From assembly GCF_004354085.1 (NCBI RefSeq), contig NZ_SMSE01000001.1, positions 295,335 through 359,334 on the forward strand: DNA of 64,000 nucleotides, written 5' to 3'. The position numbers were made by a program, and so were the translations under genes. How positions within the stretch are numbered: the stretch's first letter is position 1; each line of letters begins with the position of its first letter. This stretch comes from Seongchinamella unica. Its GTDB lineage: Bacteria > Pseudomonadota > Gammaproteobacteria > Pseudomonadales > Halieaceae. Shown here piece by piece: positions 1-10,939 of this stretch. The notes under the pieces were generated by a model. The model saw only the letters and a list, made by a program, of their open reading frames with translations. It was not told the DNA's origin and ran no database searches.

Positions 1-1027
1 GCGTAACACGTCCCACCGAGGTCAACAGCAACCCGGGGCGCTCAGCGCCACAGGCCAGCCACTGGTCCAGCTTGCGCAGGGCGAGGAACTCTGATGGCAG
101 CACTGCGGCGGATTTCCCCAGCCATTGCAATACCCGCTCCCGGGCCAGGTCGATAAACTCGGTAAACGGCAGCACGGTGGTGCCCTTATCCGGGTATTCG
201 CAGCCGTTGAGGATACCTACCAATCGTCCCTGCTCCGCCGCCCGGCGCAGGTCTGCCTCGAGGCCAGCACCTCCGCCCGCAGCATCACCGGCGGGGTCCG
301 GCTGCTGTATTTCGCGCACATAGGTGGGTGACACCGCGTGCACCCGGTGACACAGGTTAATGGCAGCGCGCGCGGGGTTGAAGCAATCCGGGTAACGCGG
401 GTCGGCAAGCAGGTCGGCCGGGTAATCCATCGCCCCATACCAGCTGTCCAGGGCGGACTCGTCCCCGCTGAACGGGCGAATACCCTGGAGTGCCAGGTTG
501 TGGATTGTGTAGACCATGGGTATCGCCGGCATCAGCTGGAAGCTTTTGTCGTAGCGTGCCAGCACCGCCACCAGCGCACTGTGCCAGTCATGGAGATGAA
601 TGATGTCCGGCACTTCCAGGCGCCGGCTGGACAGCGCCTGCAATACTGCACCACAGAACAGTGCAAATTTCGACGCATCAGTGGCGAAGGGGCGCTCCGG
701 ACCGTCGTCACAGTAAATCTTGCCGGCGCCCTGGGGCGCCAGCAGTGGGTGTTCCAGCACCCAGTGTTTCACCCCCGGCTGGGCAGGTTCCGGCTCCACC
801 CGCCACAGCCCCACACGCTCGATGCGGCCGCGGAAACGCAGCTGCAATTCGCTTATCCGCTGGGCACCGGACAGCGTGGAAAAATACTGGTAGCCGGGCA
901 TGACAACCGATACCTGGTGCCCCAGCGCCGCCAGGGCCGGCGGGACATCGCGAATAACATCGCCCATGCCGCCCACCTTGCCGCCGGGAAACGCGCCGTT
1001 TTCGGCGGCAACCATTAAAATTTTCAT
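1..1027 (-). CDS. glgA: Glycogen synthase, N-terminal part (runs off left edge)
   Basis: Transfers glucose from ADP-glucose to the growing alpha-1,4-glucan in the cytoplasm. About 342 codons are visible, roughly two thirds of a typical GT5 glycogen synthase. The start reads MKILMVAAENGAFPGGKVGG, with the KxGG loop that binds ADP-glucose. Further on are GDVIRDVPPALAALGH, HDWHSALVAVLARYD and VYTIHNLALQG, all standard for the N-terminal Rossmann domain. The reading frame is open to position 1, so the C-terminal GT-B domain lies outside the window. It is the last visible gene of the glycogen operon, 27 bp after pgm. The identification is firm. Confidence 0.95.
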   Translation of the reverse strand, partial: MKILMVAAENGAFPGGKVGGMGDVIRDVPPALAALGHQVSVVMPGYQYFSTLSGAQRISELQLRFRGRIERVGLWRVEPEPAQPGVKHWVLEHPLLAPQGAGKIYCDDGPERPFATDASKFALFCGAVLQALSSRRLEVPDIIHLHDWHSALVAVLARYDKSFQLMPAIPMVYTIHNLALQGIRPFSGDESALDSWYGAMDYPADLLADPRYPDCFNPARAAINLCHRVHAVSPTYVREIQQPDPAGDAAGGGAGLEADLRRAAEQGRLVGILNGCEYPDKGTTVLPFTEFIDLARERVLQWLGKSAAVLPSEFLALRKLDQWLACGAERPGLLLTSVGRVT

Positions 1028-1054
1028 CGCTGTGTCACCCCGATCAAGCGATAC

Positions 1055-2698
<1,644 letters not shown>

Positions 2699-2713
2699 TC
2701 AATCCCGCTTGTT

Positions 2714-3982
2714 TCAGGCGGCCCCTTCAGGCTGGCCCAGCATGCCCCGGGTCACCAGCACCACACCGCGATCGGTCACCCGAAAGCCATTGGCGCGATC
2801 CTGCTCCGCATCGTAACCGATCACAGTGCCCTCTGGAATGTTGCAGTGCCTGTCTATAATGGCGTTGCGAATCCGGCAATGGCGGCCCACCGTTACCTCC
2901 GGCAGGATCACCGCTCGCTCCACGTCGCAGTAGGAATGTATCCGCGTATTGGAAAAAATGACCGACCCGCTCACCCGGCTGCCTGACACGATAGCTCCTC
3001 CCGCAACCATGGAGTCTACCGCCATACCGCGTCGATCATCTGCGTCAAACACAAACTTGGCGGGAGGATACTGCTCCTGGTAGGTCCACAGCGGCCATTC
3101 CTTCTCGTACAGGTTGAGCGCTGGCGAGGTTCCGATCAATTCCATATTGGCCTGCCAGAATGAATCCAGCGTGCCCACGTCCCGCCAGTAGGCCTTGCCC
3201 CCGGTCTCGGGGTCGCGGAAGGGATAGGCATTTACCTGGTACTGTTCGATGATGGAGGGCAGGATGTCGTTGCCGAAATCGTGGGAGGATTTCAGGTTGC
3301 TCGCGTCGCTGGTCAGGATATCGCAAAGGAATTCGGTATTGAAGATATAGTTGCCCATCGAAGCCAGGGTCAGGCCAGGCTGCCCGGGTATCTCGGCCGG
3401 TTCCGCGGGCTTTTCCTGGAAAGCAACGACCCGGCCATTTTCGTCGACCTTCATCACCCCGAAGGCGTTGGCCGCCTCCTCCACCGGCACCTCCAGGCAA
3501 CAGACAGACAGGTCGGCCCCTGATTCCACATGATTGACCAGCATGGGACCATAATCCATCTTGTACACATGGTCGCCAGAGAGAATCAGCAGGTAGTCCG
3601 GGGCCTCGGCGCGGATAATATCCAGGTTCTGGTAAATGGCATCGGCCGTGCCCTGATACCAGTCTTCGGAATACCGCTGCGACGCAGGCAGAATCTCGAC
3701 ATACTCCCCCAGCTCTTTCTTGAAGTGGCTCCATCCGCGCACCAGGTGACGTACCAGTGAGTGCGCCTTGTACTGGGTCAGTACCCCGATTTTGCGAATA
3801 CCCGAATTGACGCAGTTGGACAGGGGAAAATCGATAATTCGGTACTTGCCGCCAAAGTACAGCGCCGGTTTGGCGCGCCAGCTGGTCAGCTCGTAGAGGC
3901 GTGAGCCGCGCCCACCGGCCAGCACCAGGGCCATGGTATTGCGGGTAAGACGGCTTACGTAACGCGGGTTCTGCTCTTCCAT
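2714..3982 (-). CDS. glgC: Glucose-1-phosphate adenylyltransferase (ADP-glucose pyrophosphorylase)
   Basis: Makes ADP-glucose from ATP and glucose 1-phosphate, the committed and normally allosteric step of bacterial glycogen synthesis. At 422 residues it has the usual length. The nucleotide loop [16 protein letters not shown] is near residue 18, then [20 protein letters not shown], the catalytic [10 protein letters not shown] near residue 136 and AFQEKP. The C-terminal third is a left-handed beta-helix type region ([15 protein letters not shown], then [18 protein letters not shown]). A 139-bp gap separates it from glgP upstream, so an internal promoter is possible, though none is evident. Confidence 0.96.
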   Translation of the reverse strand: MEEQNPRYVSRLTRNTMALVLAGGRGSRLYELTSWRAKPALYFGGKYRIIDFPLSNCVNSGIRKIGVLTQYKAHSLVRHLVRGWSHFKKELGEYVEILPASQRYSEDWYQGTADAIYQNLDIIRAEAPDYLLILSGDHVYKMDYGPMLVNHVESGADLSVCCLEVPVEEAANAFGVMKVDENGRVVAFQEKPAEPAEIPGQPGLTLASMGNYIFNTEFLCDILTSDASNLKSSHDFGNDILPSIIEQYQVNAYPFRDPETGGKAYWRDVGTLDSFWQANMELIGTSPALNLYEKEWPLWTYQEQYPPAKFVFDADDRRGMAVDSMVAGGAIVSGSRVSGSVIFSNTRIHSYCDVERAVILPEVTVGRHCRIRNAIIDRHCNIPEGTVIGYDAEQDRANGFRVTDRGVVLVTRGMLGQPEGAA

Positions 3983-4121
3983 CAGCTCATGCTCTCCTGG
4001 TGGTCAGGTGTGGCGCGGCGTGGCGCACCGTCAATCAACAGCCTAGTACACTTCGAAAAAGTTGACAGGCAGGGGGACGGGTCCCGTGGTAGCGACACCA
4101 GCCCGTGCCTACCCTGGCGTC

Positions 4122-6566
4122 CTACTTGAACCATATATCATCCCGGTATTCAGCGATGGTGCGGTCACTGGAAAAGCGCCCACTGGCGGCGGTGTTGAGG
4201 ATACTCATTCGCGACCAGCGCCCGCCATCGGCAAAGGCGCTGTCCACCCGCCGCTGGCAATCAATGTAGCTGCGAAAATCTGCGGCGGTCATCCACGGAT
4301 CTCCCGGGCTGCGTACGGCAGCGATAATCGGCTCGAAGATACCGGCTTCCAGCAGGTTGAAATGACCGCACTGCAGCAAATCCATCACCCGCGCCAGATC
4401 GGCATCGGTCTCGATAATGTCATCGGGGCGGTAGGCTTTGCGTGTTTCCTCCACCTCGTTGGCGCTGAGCCCGAAGAGGAAGAAGTTCTCCTCCCCCACC
4501 GCCTCGCGAATCTCGATATTGGCACCATCGAGGGTACCGATAGTCACCGCACCATTCATCATGAATTTCATGTTGCCGGTGCCGGAAGCCTCCTTGCCTG
4601 CCGTAGAAATCTGCTCCGACAGGTCCGTTCCGGGACAAATCGCCTCCATCGCCGTTACCCGGTAATCCGGTAGAAACACCACCCGCAGCCAGTCCGCCAC
4701 GCGCGGGTCCCTGTTTACAACCCTGGCGACATTGCCAATGAGTTTGATGATCAGTTTCGCCATGGCGTATCCGGGAGCGGCCTTGCCACCAAACAGGACA
4801 CAGCGGGGTGCCAGACCGGTCGTGTCACCACGCAGGATACGGTCGTATAAATGAATCACATGCAGGATGTTGAGCAACTGGCGCTTGTACTCGTGAATCC
4901 GCTTTACCTGCACGTCAAACATCATATCCAGACCAAAGCTGACGTCGCACTCGTGTTTCACCAGTGCCGCCAGTCGATCCTTGTTGTCGCGTTTCACTGC
5001 CATAAAGCGCTCGGCGAAGGCGGGGTCGTCGGCGTGCTCCCGCAGGCGCTGCAACTGACCCAGATCAGCCAGCCAGCCGTCGCCAATCGTTTCATCAAGC
5101 AGTGATTTCAGTCCCTTGTTGCAGTGCGCCAGCCAGCGCCTGGGGGTAACGCCATTGGTCTTGTTGTTGAACTTTTCCGGATAGAATTCAAAAAAATCCC
5201 GGAACAGGCCCTGCTTCAACAGTTCGGTATGCAGGGCGGCCACACCGTTCACCGAGTGACTGCCGACAATCCCGAGATAGGCCATACGGATCCGCGGGTG
5301 GTCGCCTTCCTCGATGATCGACATGCGACGCTGGCGTTCACTGTCTCCCGGCCAGCGCGCCGCCACCTGCCCCAGGAAGCGGGCATTGATTTCGTAGATT
5401 ATGTCCAGCAGACGCGGCAGCAGTTGCCCGAACAACTCCACCGACCACACTTCCAGCGCTTCGGGCAACAGGGTGTGGTTGGTGTAGGCCATGGTATGAC
5501 CGGTGATCTCCCAGGCCTCTTCCCAACCCAACCCGTGTTCGTCCATCAACAACCGCATCAGCTCGGCGACCGCCACCGTGGGATGGGTATCATTGAGCTG
5601 AAAGCCGTTCTTCGCCGCGAACTCGCCAAATTCGTTGCCGTACTGCCGAACCCAGCGATGCAGCACATCCTGCAGACTGGCGGAGGCCAGGAAATACTGC
5701 TGTCGCAGGCGCAGCTCCTTGCCCTGTTCACTGGCATCGTTGGGGTACAGCACCATGGTGATCTGCTCGGCCTGGTTTTTCGCCTCCACCGCATCGGTGT
5801 AACTGCCGGCGTTGAATTCCTCCAGGTCAAACTCGTCTGTGGCCTCAGCCTTCCACAGGCGAAGGGTATTGACCGTGCTGTTGCGATATCCCGGAATGGG
5901 CACGTCATAGGGCACAGCCAACACATCGTGGGTATCAACCCAGCGCGCCCGCAGGGCACCGTGACTGTCGCGATAGTAGTCCGTATGTCCGAAAAAACGG
6001 ACCCTGCGGGTGTGCTCGGGGCACTCGATTTCCCAGGGGTTGCCGTTGCGCAACCAGAGATCAGGAGATTCCACCTGGTAGCCGTTCTCAATTTTCTGGT
6101 GGAACATCCCATACTGGTAACGTATACCGTAGCCGACGACCGGCAGGCCGAGGCTGGCGCAACTGTCCAGGAAACAGGCGGCCAGCCGGCCCAGTCCGCC
6201 ATTGCCCAGCCCCGCATCCACCTCCTCGTCCTCGACTTCCTCCAGCTCACAGGCGTACTCGGCGACGGCGACGCGGACCGGATCTTCAATATCGAGATTG
6301 AGCAGGGCGTTGTTGAGGCTGCGTCCCATCAGAAATTCCAGCGACAGGTAATTGATGGTTTTTAGGCCCTCTTGTACCTGCCTCTCGCGGGTGTTGCGCC
6401 AGTCGGTAATCAGGCGCTCCCGTATCGTCGATACCAGCGCGCTGTAAAGATAGTGTCGCGAGCAGCTGGGGTCATCCCTTCCCAGGGTGAATAAATAGTG
6501 GCGCTGCAGGCTGTCCCGGATCGGGTCCAGCGGGGGCGACGGGTGCTGCTTGATGATTTGCTTCAC
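4122..6566 (-). CDS. glgP: Glycogen phosphorylase
   Basis: Releases glucose 1-phosphate from non-reducing ends of glycogen. The 814-residue protein has the family features: NYLSLEFLMGRSL near residue 72, GLGNGGLGRLAACFLDS near 120, NDTHPTVAVAELMR near 330, NKTNGVTPRRW near 470, and the pyridoxal-phosphate lysine region EASGTGNMKFMMNG near 660 followed by GTLDGANIEI. The start is a GTG overlapping the glgX stop (GTGA), implying translational coupling. Downstream is the 139-bp gap before glgC. Substrate preference (glycogen versus maltodextrin) cannot be read from sequence, but the glg context favours glycogen. Confidence 0.96.
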   Translation of the reverse strand: MKQIIKQHPSPPLDPIRDSLQRHYLFTLGRDDPSCSRHYLYSALVSTIRERLITDWRNTRERQVQEGLKTINYLSLEFLMGRSLNNALLNLDIEDPVRVAVAEYACELEEVEDEEVDAGLGNGGLGRLAACFLDSCASLGLPVVGYGIRYQYGMFHQKIENGYQVESPDLWLRNGNPWEIECPEHTRRVRFFGHTDYYRDSHGALRARWVDTHDVLAVPYDVPIPGYRNSTVNTLRLWKAEATDEFDLEEFNAGSYTDAVEAKNQAEQITMVLYPNDASEQGKELRLRQQYFLASASLQDVLHRWVRQYGNEFGEFAAKNGFQLNDTHPTVAVAELMRLLMDEHGLGWEEAWEITGHTMAYTNHTLLPEALEVWSVELFGQLLPRLLDIIYEINARFLGQVAARWPGDSERQRRMSIIEEGDHPRIRMAYLGIVGSHSVNGVAALHTELLKQGLFRDFFEFYPEKFNNKTNGVTPRRWLAHCNKGLKSLLDETIGDGWLADLGQLQRLREHADDPAFAERFMAVKRDNKDRLAALVKHECDVSFGLDMMFDVQVKRIHEYKRQLLNILHVIHLYDRILRGDTTGLAPRCVLFGGKAAPGYAMAKLIIKLIGNVARVVNRDPRVADWLRVVFLPDYRVTAMEAICPGTDLSEQISTAGKEASGTGNMKFMMNGAVTIGTLDGANIEIREAVGEENFFLFGLSANEVEETRKAYRPDDIIETDADLARVMDLLQCGHFNLLEAGIFEPIIAAVRSPGDPWMTAADFRSYIDCQRRVDSAFADGGRWSRMSILNTAASGRFSSDRTIAEYRDDIWFK

Positions 6567-8698
6567 TGTGACTCCTCACTTTGCCACAGGTCACTGCCCG
6601 GAACTCCGGGCACGCGACCTGCGGTCAGTATCTGGATGGAACACGCTGCAATCGTCAGCGTGGTAAGACCCCGGACTGGCGGCGATTGGCCTTCGCAACC
6701 CGGCCGCGCCGTGTCGGCAAACAGCCGCCAGTCCCCTCCGGGAGACTCGGGTACGGTAAATTCCGCGGTGCTGCGGTCGGCATTGAAAATGACCAGCAGG
6801 AAACGTGGTACTGCGCTGGCATGGGCCGAGGTTTCAGTCAGCAGGTACCCCAGCAAGCGGTTGTGGTGCTCGTGCCAGTGCTCCTCCCGCATCAGCTTAC
6901 CGTCCCCGTTGAGCCACTGAATACTATCATCATGGGGGTCGTCGGGGAGGTGCCGGTAGACATCGGCCTGCAGTACCGGGAAGTGCTGCCGCAGGAATAA
7001 CAGTTTGCGAGTAAATGCTGTCAGCGCCGCACCCTGTTCCCCACTGGCTTCCCAATCAATCCAGTTAATGCGGTTGTCCTGGCAGTAGGCATTGTTGTTG
7101 CCCTGCTGGCTGCGGCCCAGTTCATCACCGGCCAGCAACATGGGAACGCCCTGGGAGACCGCCAGAGTCGCCAGGAAATTGCGCTGCTGCTGCCAACGCA
7201 GGCTGTCGATGGCAGGATCGTCGGTCGGCCCCTCCACCCCGTGATTGGCGCTCAGGTTTTCCCGATGACCGTCGTTGTTGTCTTCCAGGTTGGCCTGGTT
7301 GTGGCGCCGGCTGTAGCTCACCAGGTCGCGCAAGGTGAAGCCATCGTGACTGGTGATGAAATTGACACTGGCGTAGGGTCGCCGGCCGGCGTGCTCGAAG
7401 ATATCACCGGAGCCGTGCAGGCGCCTGGCCAGCTCCGGGAGCTGACCGCCATCGCCGCGCCAGTAGCGACGCACGGTGTCGCGATAGCGATCATTCCACT
7501 CACTCCACCCGGCCGGGAACCTGCCCAGCTGATACCCGCCCGGGCCCACATCCCAGGGTTCGGCTATCAGCTTGCGGGAACTGAGCAATGGATCCTGTGA
7601 GACCACCTGGAAAAAGGTCGAGTCCTGGGCGAAACCCCGCTCCTGACGACCCAACACCGTGGCCAGATCAAAGCGGAAGCCGTCCACTCCCATCGCCCCC
7701 GCCCAGTAGCGCAGACTATCGGTCACCAGCTGCATTACCCGGGGATGGCGGATGTTGAGGGTATTGCCGCAGCCGCTGTCATTGATATAAAAGCGTTGGT
7801 CGCCCGGCAACAGCTGATAATAGGAGCGGTTATCGATGCCGCGGAAACTGAGCGTCGGGCCCAGGTGGTTGCCCTCACAGCTGTGGTTATAGACCACGTC
7901 CAGGATAACCTCGAGGCCGGCTTCGTGAAAACGGTCGACCATCTGCCGAAACTGCTCCGGCCCGCCGGCGCCGAGATAGGTACTGTGCGGGGCGAAGAAA
8001 GCGAGCGTGTTATACCCCCAGTAATTGCTCAGTCCCTTTTTGTGCAGCGGTTGCTCGTCGATAAAGGCGTGCACCGGGAGCAGCTCGACACTGGTAATGC
8101 CCAGCGCCTTGAGGTAGTCGATGACCGCTGCCTGTGACAGGCCGGCAAAGGTGCCACGAAGGGACTCCGGTACCCCGGGATGCAACATGGTGAACCCGCG
8201 CACGTGGGTCTCATACAGCACCGTCTGACACCAGGGCACGAGGGCGCGATTGGCATTATTACACCACTGGGGCTGGGCACTGACTACCGCCTTGGGCACC
8301 CACGCCGAATTGTCGCGACGGTCCATCAGCAGATCCTGGGTCGGATTCTCACTGGCGTATCCGAGGTTGGCGTCGTGCCATTGGTAACGCCCCTTGAGCT
8401 GGGTAGCGTAGGGGTCCAGCAACAGCTTGTTGGGGTTGAAGCGGTGGCCCGCTTGCGGCTCATAGGGTCCGTGCACCCGGTAGCCATAGCAGGTGCCCGG
8501 CGCCAGCCCGGGCACGTAGCCGTGCCACACATCGTGCGTTTTCTCAGGTAATGTCAGGCGCGCGAGCTCGCGCTCACCAGCGGGATCGTAAAGGCACAAC
8601 TCCACCGACTCCGCGTGGTCGGAAAACAGCGCAAAATTGGTGCCCTCACCATCATAATGCGCACCCATGGGGCGCGAATTCCCCGCGATAATTTCCAT
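6563..8698 (-). CDS. glgX: Glycogen debranching enzyme (GlgX-type isoamylase)
   Basis: Hydrolyses alpha-1,6 branch points of phosphorylase-trimmed glycogen. The 711-residue GH13_11 protein carries an N-terminal CBM48-like domain, DVVYNHSCEGN near residue 270, the nucleophile strand GVDGFRFDLATVLGR near 333, the acid/base strand LIAEPWDVGPGGYQLG near 380 and FITSHDGFTLRDLVSY near 445. It starts 3 bp after the glgB stop and its stop overlaps the glgP start. Released maltodextrins would be passed to MalQ, encoded two genes upstream. Confidence 0.95.
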   Translation of the reverse strand: MEIIAGNSRPMGAHYDGEGTNFALFSDHAESVELCLYDPAGERELARLTLPEKTHDVWHGYVPGLAPGTCYGYRVHGPYEPQAGHRFNPNKLLLDPYATQLKGRYQWHDANLGYASENPTQDLLMDRRDNSAWVPKAVVSAQPQWCNNANRALVPWCQTVLYETHVRGFTMLHPGVPESLRGTFAGLSQAAVIDYLKALGITSVELLPVHAFIDEQPLHKKGLSNYWGYNTLAFFAPHSTYLGAGGPEQFRQMVDRFHEAGLEVILDVVYNHSCEGNHLGPTLSFRGIDNRSYYQLLPGDQRFYINDSGCGNTLNIRHPRVMQLVTDSLRYWAGAMGVDGFRFDLATVLGRQERGFAQDSTFFQVVSQDPLLSSRKLIAEPWDVGPGGYQLGRFPAGWSEWNDRYRDTVRRYWRGDGGQLPELARRLHGSGDIFEHAGRRPYASVNFITSHDGFTLRDLVSYSRRHNQANLEDNNDGHRENLSANHGVEGPTDDPAIDSLRWQQQRNFLATLAVSQGVPMLLAGDELGRSQQGNNNAYCQDNRINWIDWEASGEQGAALTAFTRKLLFLRQHFPVLQADVYRHLPDDPHDDSIQWLNGDGKLMREEHWHEHHNRLLGYLLTETSAHASAVPRFLLVIFNADRSTAEFTVPESPGGDWRLFADTARPGCEGQSPPVRGLTTLTIAACSIQILTAGRVPGVPGSDLWQSEESQ

Positions 8699-8701
8699 CT
8701 G

Positions 8702-10939
8702 TCAGCCCTGCCCGATCTTTTCGGGGCGGTGCACCAGCACCAGTGTCGCCAGTGGCGGCACTGTCAGTTGCAGCGAGCAGGGCAGGCCGTCACAGGGACA
8801 GTCACTGGCCACAACACCGCCCTGGTTTCCTGCGCCACTGCCCCCGTACTCGCTGGCATCAGTATTGATGCATTCTTCATACCAACCCGGGGCCGGCACA
8901 CCCACCCGATAGCCCAGTTGCGGCTGTGGGGTCAGGTTGGCGATCACCACCACCGGTGGTGCACCCTCGTGACCACGGCGCAGCCAGGCAAACAGCGACA
9001 GCTCCCGGCGGTCATGCTGCAACCACTCGAAGCCACCTGCCTCGCAGTCGCGCTGGTGCAGCGCGGGTTGTTCCACATAGACGCGGTTGAGGTCCCTGAC
9101 CAGCCACTGTACGCCCCGATGCTGCGGCTGGTCCAGCAACTGCCAATCCAGGCCGCGATCGTGGTTCCACTCTCGCCGCTGGCCGATCTCTATGCCCATG
9201 AACAACAGTTTTTTCCCGGGATGAGTCCACATAAACGCCAGGTAGGCACGCAGATTGGCAAACTTCTGCCATTCATCGCCCGGCATTTTTTCGATCATCG
9301 AGCCCTTGCCGTGCACCACCTCATCGTGGCTCAGGGGCAACACAAAATTTTCGTCCCAGGCATAAACGATGCTGAAGGTCATCTCATCGTGATGATGCTG
9401 CCGATGAATCGGGTCGCGCGCCATGTAGCGCAGGCTGTCGTTCATCCAGCCCATATTCCACTTGAAACCAAAGCCGAGGCCGCCGGAATCCACTGGCCGG
9501 GAAACCCCCGGCCAGGCGGTGGATTCCTCCGCTATCATCATAATGCCCGGATGGCGGGCATAGACACGGCGGTTGACCGACTGCAGCAGGTGGATTGCCT
9601 CGAGGTTCTCACGACCGCCATGAGGATTGGGAATCCATTCGCCCTCTTCCCGGCTGTAATCCAGATAGAGCATTGAGGCCACTGCGTCTACCCGCAGCCC
9701 ATCGAGATGAAACTCTTCCAGCCAGTAGTTGGCGTTACTCACCAGGTAGCTGAGTACTTCGCCCCGGCCGTAGTTGTAGATCAGCGTGTTCCAGTCCGGG
9801 TGAAAGCCCTTGCGTGGGTCGAAGTGCTCATAGAGGGCGCTGCCGTCGAAACGCCCCAGACCGTGTGGGTCCGTGGGAAAATGCCCCGGGACCCAATCCA
9901 GCAGCACACCGATATTTCTGGCATGACAGGCGTTTACAAAGTGACGGAATTCATCCGGCGTGCCGAACCGGATGGAGGGCGCATACATACCGATGGGCTG
10001 GTACCCCCAGGACCCGTCAAACGGGAACTCGCTGATCGGCATTAACTGGATGTGGGTAAAACCCTGCTCCTGTACATAGGGGATCAACTCATCTGCCAGC
10101 TCAAGGTAGCTCAGGTAGCGATTGCCCTCCTCCGCCTTGCGCCGCCAGGAGCCGGCGTGAACCTCATATATAGACACCGGCCGTTGCACCTGGTGCAGCT
10201 GTGCCCGCTGCTGCATCCAGTCCTGGTCTGTCCAGGTAAAGGGCGGTCGCAGCACAACGCGTGAGGCCGTATCCGGCGGGTGCTGCATCGAGCGCGCATA
10301 GGGGTCCGCCTTCAGGGGCAGCAACTGCCCCTGGCTGTCGTGAATCTGGTATTTATAAAGGGCCTGGTCGCACACCCCGGGTATAAAAATTTCCCATACC
10401 CCGGAGGTCGGGTGTTTGCGCAAGGCATGCTGGCGCCCGTCCCAACCGTTGAAATCGGCCACCACTGCGACCCGGCCGGCCTCGGGCGCCCAGACCGTGA
10501 ACAGCACCCCCTCAACCCCCTCCTGGCGCCAGGCCACGGCACCCAGGCGCTGCCAGGCGAACTCTTCAGTGCCCTCGTTGAAATAGTAGAAATCGGCGTC
10601 ACTGCGACAGGCGGGGAAGCGGTAAGGGTCTTCCAGCACCTGGATATCGTCCCTGGCTGTTACCTCCAGGGCGTAGTCGAAGTGTCGGCGCCGCTGCACC
10701 AGCTTCGCCTCGAACAGCCCATCGGGATGGATACACCGCATCCGCACCAGCTTGCGCCCGCTGTCGCGTGCGACGACCGCTACCTCATCGGCCCAGGGCA
10801 GAAGCGCGCGGATCACCATTCCCGGGCCAGCGGGATCGTGGTGCAAGCCGAGCAGAGAAAAGCTGTCAGCGTGGCGACCGCGGACCAGCGCCTCGATCTG
10901 GGCGCCTGTCATCGTTGGCTGATAGTCCTCTGTACTCAA
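8702..10939 (-). CDS. glgB: 1,4-alpha-glucan branching enzyme
   Basis: Creates alpha-1,6 branches by transferring alpha-1,4 segments. At 745 residues it is the long form, with an extra N-terminal beta domain before the CBM48 region. GH13_9 motifs are in order: WVPGHFPTD near residue 350, GLRVDAVASMLYLDYSR near 415 (catalytic Asp), MMIAEESTAWPGV near 468 (Glu), LPLSHDEVVHGKGSM near 535. The start is a TTG overlapping the malQ stop (TTGA), preceded by GAGGAG; no in-frame ATG is better placed. This indicates coupling to malQ. Confidence 0.95.
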   Translation of the reverse strand: MSTEDYQPTMTGAQIEALVRGRHADSFSLLGLHHDPAGPGMVIRALLPWADEVAVVARDSGRKLVRMRCIHPDGLFEAKLVQRRRHFDYALEVTARDDIQVLEDPYRFPACRSDADFYYFNEGTEEFAWQRLGAVAWRQEGVEGVLFTVWAPEAGRVAVVADFNGWDGRQHALRKHPTSGVWEIFIPGVCDQALYKYQIHDSQGQLLPLKADPYARSMQHPPDTASRVVLRPPFTWTDQDWMQQRAQLHQVQRPVSIYEVHAGSWRRKAEEGNRYLSYLELADELIPYVQEQGFTHIQLMPISEFPFDGSWGYQPIGMYAPSIRFGTPDEFRHFVNACHARNIGVLLDWVPGHFPTDPHGLGRFDGSALYEHFDPRKGFHPDWNTLIYNYGRGEVLSYLVSNANYWLEEFHLDGLRVDAVASMLYLDYSREEGEWIPNPHGGRENLEAIHLLQSVNRRVYARHPGIMMIAEESTAWPGVSRPVDSGGLGFGFKWNMGWMNDSLRYMARDPIHRQHHHDEMTFSIVYAWDENFVLPLSHDEVVHGKGSMIEKMPGDEWQKFANLRAYLAFMWTHPGKKLLFMGIEIGQRREWNHDRGLDWQLLDQPQHRGVQWLVRDLNRVYVEQPALHQRDCEAGGFEWLQHDRRELSLFAWLRRGHEGAPPVVVIANLTPQPQLGYRVGVPAPGWYEECINTDASEYGGSGAGNQGGVVASDCPCDGLPCSLQLTVPPLATLVLVHRPEKIGQG

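Noticed and set aside
5124-6365. 413-codon plus-strand frame opposite glgP
   Set aside because: Antisense shadow of glgP with no ribosome site and no recognisable domain.
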